Assembly: GCA_023391535.1 (NCBI GenBank)
Contig: JAEWAU010000085.1
Span: forward strand, 1-5,636
Length of the DNA stretch: 5,636 nucleotides
Direction: 5' to 3'
Origin: Bacillota bacterium
Lineage (GTDB): Bacteria; Bacillota; Clostridia; Oscillospirales; Ethanoligenentaceae
Shown: positions 1 through 4,772 of the stretch, one piece after another
How positions within the stretch are numbered: position 1 is the first letter of the stretch
Layout: the number at the start of each line of letters is the position of its first letter
The notes under the pieces: generated by a model
The model's input: only the letters and a program-made list of their open reading frames with translations
Databases searched by the model: none
Told to the model about the DNA's origin: nothing
Made by a program: the position numbers and the translations under genes

Positions 1-162
1 CCCAATTTAACAGATAAAACCCCCACCCCGGGTGACCAGGCTGCTCAAATTGGCGCCCGGTTCATAATTGGAATTGCTGAAGGCCACCGCCTCTGCACGG
101 AACGCAGTGCGGCCGAATGCCGAATTCAGGCATTGGGCCGAAGTTCGCGGCATAGAAATAGG

Positions 163-189
163 ATGACGGAATCCATTCCGCTTTATAAT
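163..189 (+). promoter_or_regulatory. Possible sigma-A-like promoter upstream of the TIGR04086 gene
   Basis: A perfect TATAAT lies at 184-189. The best upstream partner is ATGACG at 163-168 (four of six matches to TTGACA), but the spacer is only 15 bp, shorter than the usual 17. Transcription would begin near 196, leaving a leader of about 55 nt before the GTG at 252. The -10 box is convincing and the -35 box is weak. In related Clostridia this gene can instead be read through from upstream genes, so the site may be fortuitous. Confidence 0.4.
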
Positions 190-251
190 CCTGGCGGGAA
201 GGCTTCCGCACATTTGGCAGAGTGCGAGAAAAGGAAGAAGAGGGGATTGCC

Positions 252-659
252 GTGCGAAGCGAATCGTCCGTGAAGGAAACGGGCAGGTTCAGCCGGGCCT
301 TGATGCCTTTGGCGGTGGGATTGCTGACCGGATTGCTGGTAAGTCTTGCGGTGCTGCTGGTCTTCTCGGCGGTGATGACGGTGCGCGACGTGCCGCAGGC
401 GGCCGTTTCCACCTTTACGGCTGTGGCGGTCGCCGTCGGGTGCTTCTTCGGGGCGTTCGCGGCCGCAAAGCTGCGCGCGCGCAGCGGCCTGCTCACCGGG
501 GCGGTCACCGGCATAGTCCTGTATCTGCTCCTGTTGCTGATCGGCACGGCCTTTCAGCACATGTCCCCCGCGGCGCCCATCCTGATCAAATTCGGCGTTG
601 CGCTGCTGGCGGGCGGCATCGGCGGGGTGGCGGGCGTCAATTTCGGGAAAAGGCGCTGA
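252..659 (+). CDS. TIGR04086 family membrane protein (SCIFF-neighbour, YrzE-like)
   Basis: Small integral membrane protein of 135 residues; its biochemical role is unknown. After a short polar N-terminus (residues 1-17) four hydrophobic segments can be read at about 18-42, 50-73, 78-99 and 107-129, ending in a basic FGKRR tail. Size, helix pattern and position just upstream of scfA fit the TIGR04086 family, which I recall as commonly encoded beside the SCIFF genes in Clostridia. The frame is open from a GTG at 222. I prefer the GTG at 252 because a purine-rich AAGAGGGG lies 6-8 nt before it, while 222 has no ribosome binding site. In many relatives yajC lies just upstream, but no yajC can be read in the 250 bases available here. 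The family call rests on fold pattern and context rather than a catalytic motif. A link to SCIFF handling or secretion is inference only. Confidence 0.8.
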   Translation: MRSESSVKETGRFSRALMPLAVGLLTGLLVSLAVLLVFSAVMTVRDVPQAAVSTFTAVAVAVGCFFGAFAAAKLRARSGLLTGAVTGIVLYLLLLLIGTAFQHMSPAAPILIKFGVALLAGGIGGVAGVNFGKRR

Positions 660-685
660 TACGATTCTCCAATAAACGTGTGGAT

Positions 686-739
686 AAAATCCGCGCCAAA
701 ACCCTCACCCATATAGGAAGAGATTTTGCCGCGGATTTT
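686..739. repeat. Long imperfect inverted repeat, possible bidirectional terminator
   Basis: AAAATCCGCG (686-695) is an exact reverse complement of CGCGGATTTT (730-739). Inside it, CAAAA (697-701) pairs with TTTTG (724-728). A single C/C mismatch (696/729) separates the two helices, so 15 of 16 positions pair around a 22-nt loop. The A-rich left and T-rich right edges around a GC core resemble a terminator able to act on both strands, and it lies 27 bases after the TIGR04086 stop codon. The long loop and the absence of a T-run outside the stem make termination uncertain. It could also be a mobile repeat relic or a protein-binding site. Confidence 0.5.
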
Positions 740-747
740 CCTCTGTA

Positions 748-774
748 CGCGTTCGCACCGTGCGCGTTCGCACG
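748..774. repeat. 11-bp direct repeat with overlapping hairpins upstream of the scfA promoter
   Basis: CGCGTTCGCAC occurs exactly at 748-758 and 763-773, a 15-bp period. Two mutually exclusive hairpins overlap it: CGCAC (754-758) with GTGCG (760-764), and CGTGCG (759-764) with CGCACG (769-774) closing a CGTT loop. The site ends 50 bp before the -35 box of the scfA promoter, a plausible place for an operator or activator site. No regulator is identified, and chance repetition in GC-rich DNA is possible. Confidence 0.4.
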
Positions 775-823
775 CATGTTCAATCGGAGAAAAGCAGATC
801 GCTTTTTCAAGGAACGTTTCTAT

Positions 824-852
824 TTGAAAACCGGGCTCGGATGTGCTATAAT
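824..852 (+). promoter_or_regulatory. Strong sigma-A-like promoter for scfA
   Basis: TTGAAA at 824-829 (five of six matches to consensus) is followed after exactly 17 bp by a perfect TATAAT at 847-852. The -10 box is extended by TG at 844-845 (TGCTATAAT). Transcription should begin near 859. This is the best promoter-like sequence in the window, and it points at scfA about 160 nt downstream, consistent with SCIFF precursor being a highly expressed small gene. Confidence 0.85.
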
Positions 853-858
853 GCACCT

Positions 859-1019
859 ACAGCATTTCCGGTTTGTTGGAGAAATGCGTTTCGGGATGTC
901 CGGCCGAATCGGGTGAAACGGCCGGGCAGAACGGAACGCGGTTCTACCTGAAGCGGAATGGCCGCAGGTCCGCCGGGCTTTGCTTTGCGGACGGGCAACA
1001 ACGAAAGGAACGGATTACC
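859..1019 (+). promoter_or_regulatory. Structured ~160-nt 5' leader of scfA
   Basis: Between the predicted transcription start and the scfA ATG the RNA can form a row of hairpins. They are GCATTT/AAATGC (862-867 with 882-887), a 10-bp GC-rich stem with one G-U pair (897-906 with 919-928), GAAC/GTTC (929-932 with 941-944), GCGG/CCGC (953-956 with 962-965) and GTCCGC/GCGGAC (968-973 with 987-992). The ribosome binding site AAAGGAA (1004-1010) lies outside these stems, 9 nt before the ATG, and no T-run follows any hairpin. The leader could stabilise the mRNA, bind a ligand or protein, or have no regulatory role. I do not recognise it as a known riboswitch. GC-rich sequence folds easily, so covariation evidence would be decisive. 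Confidence 0.45.
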
Positions 1020-1160
1020 ATGAAACACGTAAAAACGTTAAATCAGCGCAATCTTCAGGCGACCGCGGCGAAGGGCGGCTGCGGCGAATGCCAGGCTTCC
1101 TGCCAGTCGGCCTGCAAGACCTCTTGCACCGTTGCCAACCAGAAGTGCGAGAAGCAATAA
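1020..1160 (+). CDS. scfA: SCIFF peptide precursor (six-cysteine ranthipeptide)
   Basis: Precursor of the 'six Cys in forty-five residues' ranthipeptide, modified by the radical SAM enzyme encoded downstream. The 46-residue product begins MKHVKTLNQRNLQAT, a basic leader segment, followed by GG and a cysteine-rich core with Cys at 21, 24, 28, 32, 36 and 43. The spacing and the CQSACKTSCT stretch are typical of SCIFF. Cys32 and Thr37 are present at the positions I recall as joined by a thioether in the Clostridium thermocellum homologue. The frame is open upstream to 873, but the ATG at 1020 is chosen because AAAGGAA lies 9 nt before it and the family always starts with MKH-like sequence. It has its own strong promoter and long leader. 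The product's biological role is unsettled; SCIFF-type ranthipeptides have been linked to population-level signalling in some Clostridia. Confidence 0.96.
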   Translation: MKHVKTLNQRNLQATAAKGGCGECQASCQSACKTSCTVANQKCEKQ

Positions 1161-1190
1161 TTTCGGGCTGGTACGTATGCGCGGAGCAGT

Positions 1191-1222
1191 ATTCAGGGGC
1201 GTTTCTGCGTCCCTGAATTTTT
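1191..1222 (+). terminator. Intrinsic terminator between scfA and scfB
   Basis: ATTCAGGG (1191-1198) pairs with CCCTGAAT (1211-1218). The helix continues inward with G-U, C-G, G-C and U-G pairs to a TTCT loop, giving about 12 bp, and is followed by a T-run through 1222. It begins 30 bases after the scfA stop. No good promoter is visible between it and scfB, so scfB is probably expressed by partial read-through. This would give far more precursor transcript than enzyme transcript. Confidence 0.9.
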
Positions 1223-1328
1223 GCGCTTTTCTGCGCGCGGCGCTGTGCTCCCGTGGGGCGGAGCGCCGGCTGCGGTTTTAACGAAAGATCAAAAAAGAAA
1301 AACACAGGAATACATAAGGAGCGCGGGC

Positions 1329-2741
1329 ATGTTACATCGCTTTTCACAAAACGGATACAATCTGGCGCTGGACGTGAGCAGCGGCGCCGTCCATGTGCTG
1401 GACGAGCTTTCCTACCGGCTTAGCGCGTTTGCAAGCGAAGCCATGCCGGAAGAACCGCCCGCGGAGGCTCTGCGGCAGCTTGCGTCCGATTACGCCGAAA
1501 GCGAGATCCGGGAAGCTTGGGGCGAGCTGCGCGGGCTCCAGGAGCAGGGCGTTTTCTGCTCGCCGGACCGCGATGCCGATTACGCCGAAACCATCGGCGC
1601 GGCCAGCGCAGACGCGCCGGTAAAATCCATGTGCCTCAACGTGGCGCACGATTGCAACCTCCGCTGTCGCTACTGCTTCGCCTCCACCGGCGATTTCGGC
1701 GGCGGGCGCAAGCTGATGCCGTTCGAGGTGGGGCGTGCGGCGCTCGATTTCCTCATCGCCAATTCCGGAAAGCGCCGCAATCTCGAGGTCGATTTCTTCG
1801 GCGGCGAGCCGCTGATGAACTTCGACGTCGTGCGACAGATCGTCGCGTACGGGCGGGAGCAGGAAAAAGCGCATGGAAAGCACTTCCGCTTTACAATTAC
1901 GACCAACGGCGTTTTGCTCGACGATGAGAAGATCGACTACATCAACCGCGAAATGCACAACGCCGTTCTCTCCATCGACGGCCGGCGCGACATCAACGAC
2001 GCGATGCGCCCCCATGCGGACGGGCGCGGAAGCTACGACGAAATCCTTCCGCGCTATCAAAAGCTGGTGGCGGGCCGCGCGGGCGAATATTACGTGCGCG
2101 GCACCTACACAAACCGCAATCTCGATTTTACCGCCGACGTGCTTCACCTGGCGGACGCGGGCTTCGATCAGATCTCCATGGAGCCGGTTGTGAGCGGGGA
2201 GGATTCCCCCTATGCGCTGCGCGAAACGGACCTGCCCCGCATTTTTGAAGAGTACGAAACGCTGGCGAAAGCGTTTCTGGAGCGCAAAAAGGCGGGGAAG
2301 GGGTTCAACTTCTTCCACTTCATGCTCGATCTGGACGGCGGGCCCTGCATCGTCAAGCTGCTGCGCGGGTGCGGGTGCGGCAACGAATATGTGGCCGTCA
2401 CGCCGGAAGGGGATATCTACCCCTGCCACCAGTTTGTGGGCAAGCCCGAGATGCTCATGGGAAACGTCCTTACGCAGAAGGGGCCGTTCCGCAATGAGAT
2501 GAAAGCCTCGTTTTCCCGGGCGAACATCTTTACCAAGCACGGCTGCACGGAGTGCTGGGCGCGGTATTTCTGCAGCGGAGGCTGCAACGCGAACAACTAC
2601 CAGTACTGCGGCGATATGCTCGAGCCGCTCCCGATTTCCTGCGAGCTGGAGCGGAAACGGCTGGAATGCGCGCTGATGATCAAGGCCGCGCTGGCCGACG
2701 GGCCGGAGCCGGATGCGGATCTCCGGGAAAAGCGCGGGTAA
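1329..2741 (+). CDS. scfB: SCIFF maturase, radical SAM/SPASM thioether-forming enzyme
   Basis: Cytoplasmic radical SAM enzyme that joins a Cys sulfur to the alpha carbon of Thr in the SCIFF peptide (family TIGR03974; the studied homologue is CteB of C. thermocellum). The product has 470 residues. Residues 1-90 form a small domain expected to bind the precursor leader (RRE, PqqD-like). The radical SAM core carries CNLRCRYC (Cys109, Cys113, Cys116) for the SAM-binding iron-sulfur cluster and GGEP at 158-161 for SAM. A C-terminal SPASM region supplies cysteines for two auxiliary clusters: Cys340, 348, 350, 366, 406, 409, 415, 419, 427 and 438. The segment GNEYVAVTPEGDIYPCHQF (351-369) is typical of this family. 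The frame is open from 1221, but the ATG at 1329 has AAGGAG (1316-1321) 7 nt upstream, and the residues before it look like translated terminator and spacer. The gene is intact and ends at a strong terminator. Confidence 0.96.
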   Translation: MLHRFSQNGYNLALDVSSGAVHVLDELSYRLSAFASEAMPEEPPAEALRQLASDYAESEIREAWGELRGLQEQGVFCSPDRDADYAETIGAASADAPVKSMCLNVAHDCNLRCRYCFASTGDFGGGRKLMPFEVGRAALDFLIANSGKRRNLEVDFFGGEPLMNFDVVRQIVAYGREQEKAHGKHFRFTITTNGVLLDDEKIDYINREMHNAVLSIDGRRDINDAMRPHADGRGSYDEILPRYQKLVAGRAGEYYVRGTYTNRNLDFTADVLHLADAGFDQISMEPVVSGEDSPYALRETDLPRIFEEYETLAKAFLERKKAGKGFNFFHFMLDLDGGPCIVKLLRGCGCGNEYVAVTPEGDIYPCHQFVGKPEMLMGNVLTQKGPFRNEMKASFSRANIFTKHGCTECWARYFCSGGCNANNYQYCGDMLEPLPISCELERKRLECALMIKAALADGPEPDADLREKRG

Positions 2742-2814
2742 AGCCGCTCCCGCCGGATGCTCGGCGGAATCGGAGCCCGCGCCGCTTCTTAAAGCCGCGC
2801 GCCCTGCCGGATGC
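2708..2814 (+). repeat. Three copies of GCCGGATGC around the scfB stop
   Basis: The 9-mer GCCGGATGC occurs at 2708-2716 (inside the end of scfB), 2752-2760 (after its stop) and 2806-2814 (in the terminator loop). The second copy overlaps a perfect small hairpin, CCGCCG (2750-2755) with CGGCGG (2762-2767). The repeats may be a remnant of local duplication or a chance product of GC-rich sequence. I see no function. Confidence 0.3.
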
Positions 2815-2832
2815 CGGGCCGCGCGGTTTTTT
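2791..2832 (+). terminator. Intrinsic terminator of the SCIFF unit
   Basis: CCGCGCG (2795-2801) pairs with CGCGCGG (2820-2826), with further C-G pairs inside the loop region (2803-2806 with 2815-2818) and A-T pairs outside. It is followed directly by six T (2827-2832). It lies 50 bases after scfB and closes the unit. The upstream AAA (2791-2793) could also give weak termination on the other strand. Confidence 0.88.
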
Positions 2833-2859
2833 CACTCTTTCCTGCGATAAGAACGCGAA

Positions 2860-2899
2860 ATGATTTTTGTTTAAATTGCACAAGGATTGAAAAAATCAT
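2860..2899. repeat. AT-rich 9-bp inverted repeat upstream of the spoIIM promoter
   Basis: ATGATTTTT (2860-2868) is the exact reverse complement of AAAAATCAT (2891-2899), with 22 bases between. It sits in an AT-rich island just before the promoter at 2909, where an operator or an upstream (UP-like) element could lie. No regulator can be named, and AT-rich chance symmetry is possible. Confidence 0.3.
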
Positions 2900-2908
2900 C
2901 ACCGTATA

Positions 2909-2937
2909 TTGAAGGAAAACGCGAAAAGAAGTATGAT
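2909..2937 (+). promoter_or_regulatory. Sigma-A-like promoter for spoIIM-xerD
   Basis: TTGAAG (2909-2914) is followed after 17 bp by TATGAT (2932-2937); each box matches consensus at five (-10) or four (-35) of six positions. It is flanked by an A-rich stretch and preceded by a full terminator, so it is the natural start for the spoIIM-like gene about 90 nt downstream. The leader can form a short CCCGC/GCGGG hairpin (2947-2951 with 2969-2973). The boxes look vegetative; I see no clear sporulation sigma-E type signature. Confidence 0.7.
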
Positions 2938-3020
2938 AAAAAAGTTCCCGCGTGCGGCGATTCATAGAGCGGGTTTCCCTTGCATAGGATGGGAGCGGAA
3001 AAGCTTCTGAACATGCTGCA

Positions 3021-3027
3021 AAGGAGG
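3021..3027 (+). promoter_or_regulatory. Near-perfect ribosome binding site that fixes a TTG start
   Basis: AAGGAGG ends 8 nt before the TTG at 3036. The next in-frame candidate, an ATG at 3051, would be 23 nt away, too far for this site. The TTG is therefore the likely start of the spoIIM-like gene. Confidence 0.8.
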
Positions 3028-3035
3028 CCAAGCCC

Positions 3036-3704
3036 TTGGAACGGTATCGGATGCACGCCGGGGAAGCGCCCGGCCGAAGAACTCCCGCGGGGAAGCCGAA
3101 GGCGGAAAGGCCCGCCCCGGGCCGCGCGCTGCGGCGCCAGTACGGCGGGCTGATGGCATTGCTTCTGGCGGGCGCCGCATTCGGCGCCGCATACGGCGGC
3201 GTTTTCAGCGCCGGCACGGCGGGCCGGGGATTCTTTCTGCAGAGTATTCTGACGGCCGACGCGGCTTCTATGGGTTTTTTCCGCCTTTCGGCCGTATCGT
3301 TTTTCCCCGTCGCCCTGCTTTTGTGCGCCGGCTGCCTGTTCGGCTTCTGCGCGGTGGGCCTGCCGTTTGAAATCGCTCTTCCGGCGCTGCTGGGAGGGTA
3401 TATCGGCGTCGGCATGTCGGGGATATACCGCGCGTACGGTGCGAAAGGGTTGGGCATCTGCGCCGTTTTTTTGCTGCCGCAGGCGGTTTTGTCCGCGCTT
3501 TCGATTCTGGCGGCGTCCCGGGAAGGCATCCGCTTTTCCGCGTCCGTCGGGGCTGCGGTCTTTCACGCGGGGCCTGCGCCTTCCATTGAGCAGGTGCGGG
3601 CGTTCTGCGTAAAATACGCCGTCTGTTTTGCCATTGTGGCCGCGGCGTCCGGCGTGCAGGCCGCTTCCGTAATGCTGTTTGCCAAACTGTTTTTTGCCGC
3701 ATAA
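3036..3704 (+). CDS. spoIIM: Stage II sporulation protein M-like membrane protein (SpoIIM/DUF95)
   Basis: Polytopic membrane protein of 222 residues resembling SpoIIM, which in Bacillus acts with SpoIID and SpoIIP in the peptidoglycan remodelling that drives forespore engulfment. A basic, proline-rich cytoplasmic N-terminus (1-35) is followed by hydrophobic segments at about 38-58, 86-108, 111-131, 138-160 and 192-220. The stretch from residue 96 to 151 (FGFCAVGLP, then a glycine-rich helix, then GLGICAVFLLPQ) matches the SpoIIM pattern of a VGLP turn and a PQ-containing helix. The start is TTG, supported by AAGGAGG 8 nt upstream. Its place directly before xerD supports the call, since spoIIM lies near xerD in Bacillus as well. 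The sequence is divergent, with an unusual charged N-terminal extension, so a broader DUF95 membrane protein not devoted to sporulation cannot be excluded. It is co-transcribed with xerD, 68 bases downstream. Confidence 0.78.
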   Translation: MERYRMHAGEAPGRRTPAGKPKAERPAPGRALRRQYGGLMALLLAGAAFGAAYGGVFSAGTAGRGFFLQSILTADAASMGFFRLSAVSFFPVALLLCAGCLFGFCAVGLPFEIALPALLGGYIGVGMSGIYRAYGAKGLGICAVFLLPQAVLSALSILAASREGIRFSASVGAAVFHAGPAPSIEQVRAFCVKYAVCFAIVAAASGVQAASVMLFAKLFFAA

Positions 3705-3727
3705 GCCCCTTGCGGGAAACGCGTATC

Positions 3728-3750
3728 CTCCGGAAGAGCGGTGTCCGGAG
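3728..3750 (+). promoter_or_regulatory. Hairpin in the spoIIM-xerD gap
   Basis: CTCCGGA (3728-3734) pairs exactly with TCCGGAG (3744-3750) around a 9-nt loop. No T-run follows, so it is not a terminator. It ends about 5 nt before the xerD ribosome binding site (AAAGGA, 3755-3760) and might affect mRNA processing or translation of xerD. Confidence 0.4.
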
Positions 3751-3772
3751 TCGGAAAGGAAATGAGTCGAAC

Positions 3773-4651
3773 GTGCAGGAGCATCTGGATGGGTTTGTCA
3801 GCTATCTGAAAGACCGGAAGTCCGCGTCCGAAAACACCGTATCGGCATACCGGAGGGACGTTGCGCAGTTCCTCGAATACCTCTGCGCCATAGGAGTGGA
3901 GGAACCCGACCGGGCGGACGGCGATGTTCTGAACGGCTACACGGCGGGCCTGCGCGAAAAAGGGCGCTCGGAATCCACCGTTTCGCGCTCGGTTGCCTCC
4001 ATCCGGAGTTATTACCGCTATCTGATCCTGCAGGGGGAATCGCGGGATAACCCCGCGGCCGGCGTCAAGCTGAGCCACGAGGAAAAGCATTTGCCGGAGA
4101 TTTTGACAAACGACGAGGTGGACTTGCTGCTCCGCCAGCCCGACTGCGTGGATTTTAAGGGATTTCGCGATAAGGCCATGCTGGAGGTGCTTTACGCCAC
4201 CGGAATCCGCGTTTCGGAGTTGGTGGCGCTCAACGTGCCGGATATCAATTTGGAGCTGGGCATTCTCACCTGCCATTGCGACGACAAAAACCGCGTCGTC
4301 CCCGTGTACGCCGAAGCGGTGGAAGCCGTGGAGGATTACCTGCGGGAAGCGTCCGGCTATATCGGGGACGGGAACGGCGCGTTGTTCGTGAATTTCAGCG
4401 GAGGCCGGCTGACGCGCCAGGGCTTCTGGAAGATCATTAAACAGTACGCCGAAAAGGCCGATATCCGAAAATGCATCACGCCGCATACGCTGCGGCACTC
4501 GTTTGCCGCCCATCTGCTCGAAAACGGAGCCGATCTCAAATCCATTCAGGAAATGCTCGGGCACGCGGATATCTCTTCGACCACGGTGTACGCGCGCATC
4601 GTGCGCAGCCGCTACCGCGAAGTATACGATAAATGCCACCCGCGCGCCTGA
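3773..4651 (+). CDS. xerD: Tyrosine recombinase, XerD-type
   Basis: Site-specific tyrosine recombinase, expected to act in the cytoplasm with a partner (XerC-like or itself) at the dif site to resolve chromosome dimers. The product has 292 residues, usual for XerC/D. The N-terminal SAM-like DNA-binding domain (about 1-90) begins QEHLDGFVSYLKDRKSASENT. The C-terminal catalytic domain shows Arg146 (GIRVSEL), His238 and Arg241 (HTLRH), His264 (LGHADISST) and the nucleophile Tyr273 (TTVYARI). The beta-hairpin that normally carries GKG with the catalytic lysine reads TCHCDDKNR (166-174), so the lysine is missing or displaced to Lys172. The frame is open from a TTG at 3710, but the GTG at 3773 matches the usual XerD N-terminus and has AAAGGA 12 nt upstream, a slightly long spacing. 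It follows spoIIM, as in other Firmicutes. The absence of nearby phage genes argues for a housekeeping role rather than an integrase; XerC versus XerD is assigned by neighbourhood. Confidence 0.9.
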   Translation: MQEHLDGFVSYLKDRKSASENTVSAYRRDVAQFLEYLCAIGVEEPDRADGDVLNGYTAGLREKGRSESTVSRSVASIRSYYRYLILQGESRDNPAAGVKLSHEEKHLPEILTNDEVDLLLRQPDCVDFKGFRDKAMLEVLYATGIRVSELVALNVPDINLELGILTCHCDDKNRVVPVYAEAVEAVEDYLREASGYIGDGNGALFVNFSGGRLTRQGFWKIIKQYAEKADIRKCITPHTLRHSFAAHLLENGADLKSIQEMLGHADISSTTVYARIVRSRYREVYDKCHPRA

Positions 4652-4678
4652 AAACCGGTTCCGGCGCGCCGCAATTTG

Positions 4679-4687
4679 TGGTATACT
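4679..4687 (+). promoter_or_regulatory. Extended -10 promoter for the yesL-like gene
   Basis: TGGTATACT (4679-4687) is an extended -10 element, five of six in the hexamer plus the upstream TG. The region 17 bp upstream (TTCCGG, 4659-4664) is a poor -35, which extended -10 promoters tolerate. Transcription would begin near 4694. No clear intrinsic terminator follows xerD, so read-through from xerD is also possible. Confidence 0.6.
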
Positions 4688-4697
4688 AAAGTTAAAA

Positions 4698-4745
4698 GTG
4701 CGGGCGCGGCAGGGGCTGCCCGCGTGAATCCGGGGGAAGCGATTC
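4698..4745 (+). promoter_or_regulatory. GC-rich folded leader before the yesL-like gene
   Basis: GCGGGC (4700-4705) can pair with GCCCGC (4718-4723), or GGCAG (4708-4712) with CTGCC (4716-4720). The two overlap and compete for the right arm. A third stem, GAATC (4726-4730) with GATTC (4741-4745), follows. This could be a regulatory leader or an incidental GC-rich fold. No T-run follows, so termination is unlikely. Confidence 0.35.
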
Positions 4746-4772
4746 CGCCCGCTAAAAACAAGCGAGGGTTTT

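Noticed and set aside
222..251. Longer form of the TIGR04086 protein from GTG 222
   Set aside because: No ribosome binding site precedes it and the ten added residues are charged and low-complexity; GTG 252 has AAGAGGGG at a suitable distance.
884..916. Ten-codon upstream reading frame (MRFGMSGRIG) in the scfA leader
   Set aside because: GGAG lies only 2 nt before the ATG, too close for good initiation, and the codons show no run of one amino acid typical of attenuator peptides.
873..1019. 95-residue version of scfA with an upstream extension
   Set aside because: The frame happens to be open, but the extension covers the folded leader, while ATG 1020 has a proper ribosome binding site and gives the exact family length and start.
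1221..1328. N-terminal extension of ScfB from 1221
   Set aside because: It would start inside the terminator T-run and lacks a ribosome binding site; AAGGAG before ATG 1329 settles the start.
1344..2540. 398-residue minus-strand frame opposite scfB
   Set aside because: It is a mirror of a GC-rich coding gene with clear radical SAM motifs on the plus strand and shows no recognisable protein features of its own.
2789..3566. Minus-strand frames across the spoIIM region
   Set aside because: They are rich in Arg, Pro and Ala, run through the terminator and the promoter, and have no family resemblance.
3710..3772. 21-residue N-terminal extension of XerD from TTG 3710
   Set aside because: The added sequence spans the intergenic hairpin and does not resemble XerD; the family start fits GTG 3773.
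3563..4639. 358-residue minus-strand frame opposite xerD
   Set aside because: The plus strand carries all the recombinase motifs; the antisense frame is long only because of codon bias.
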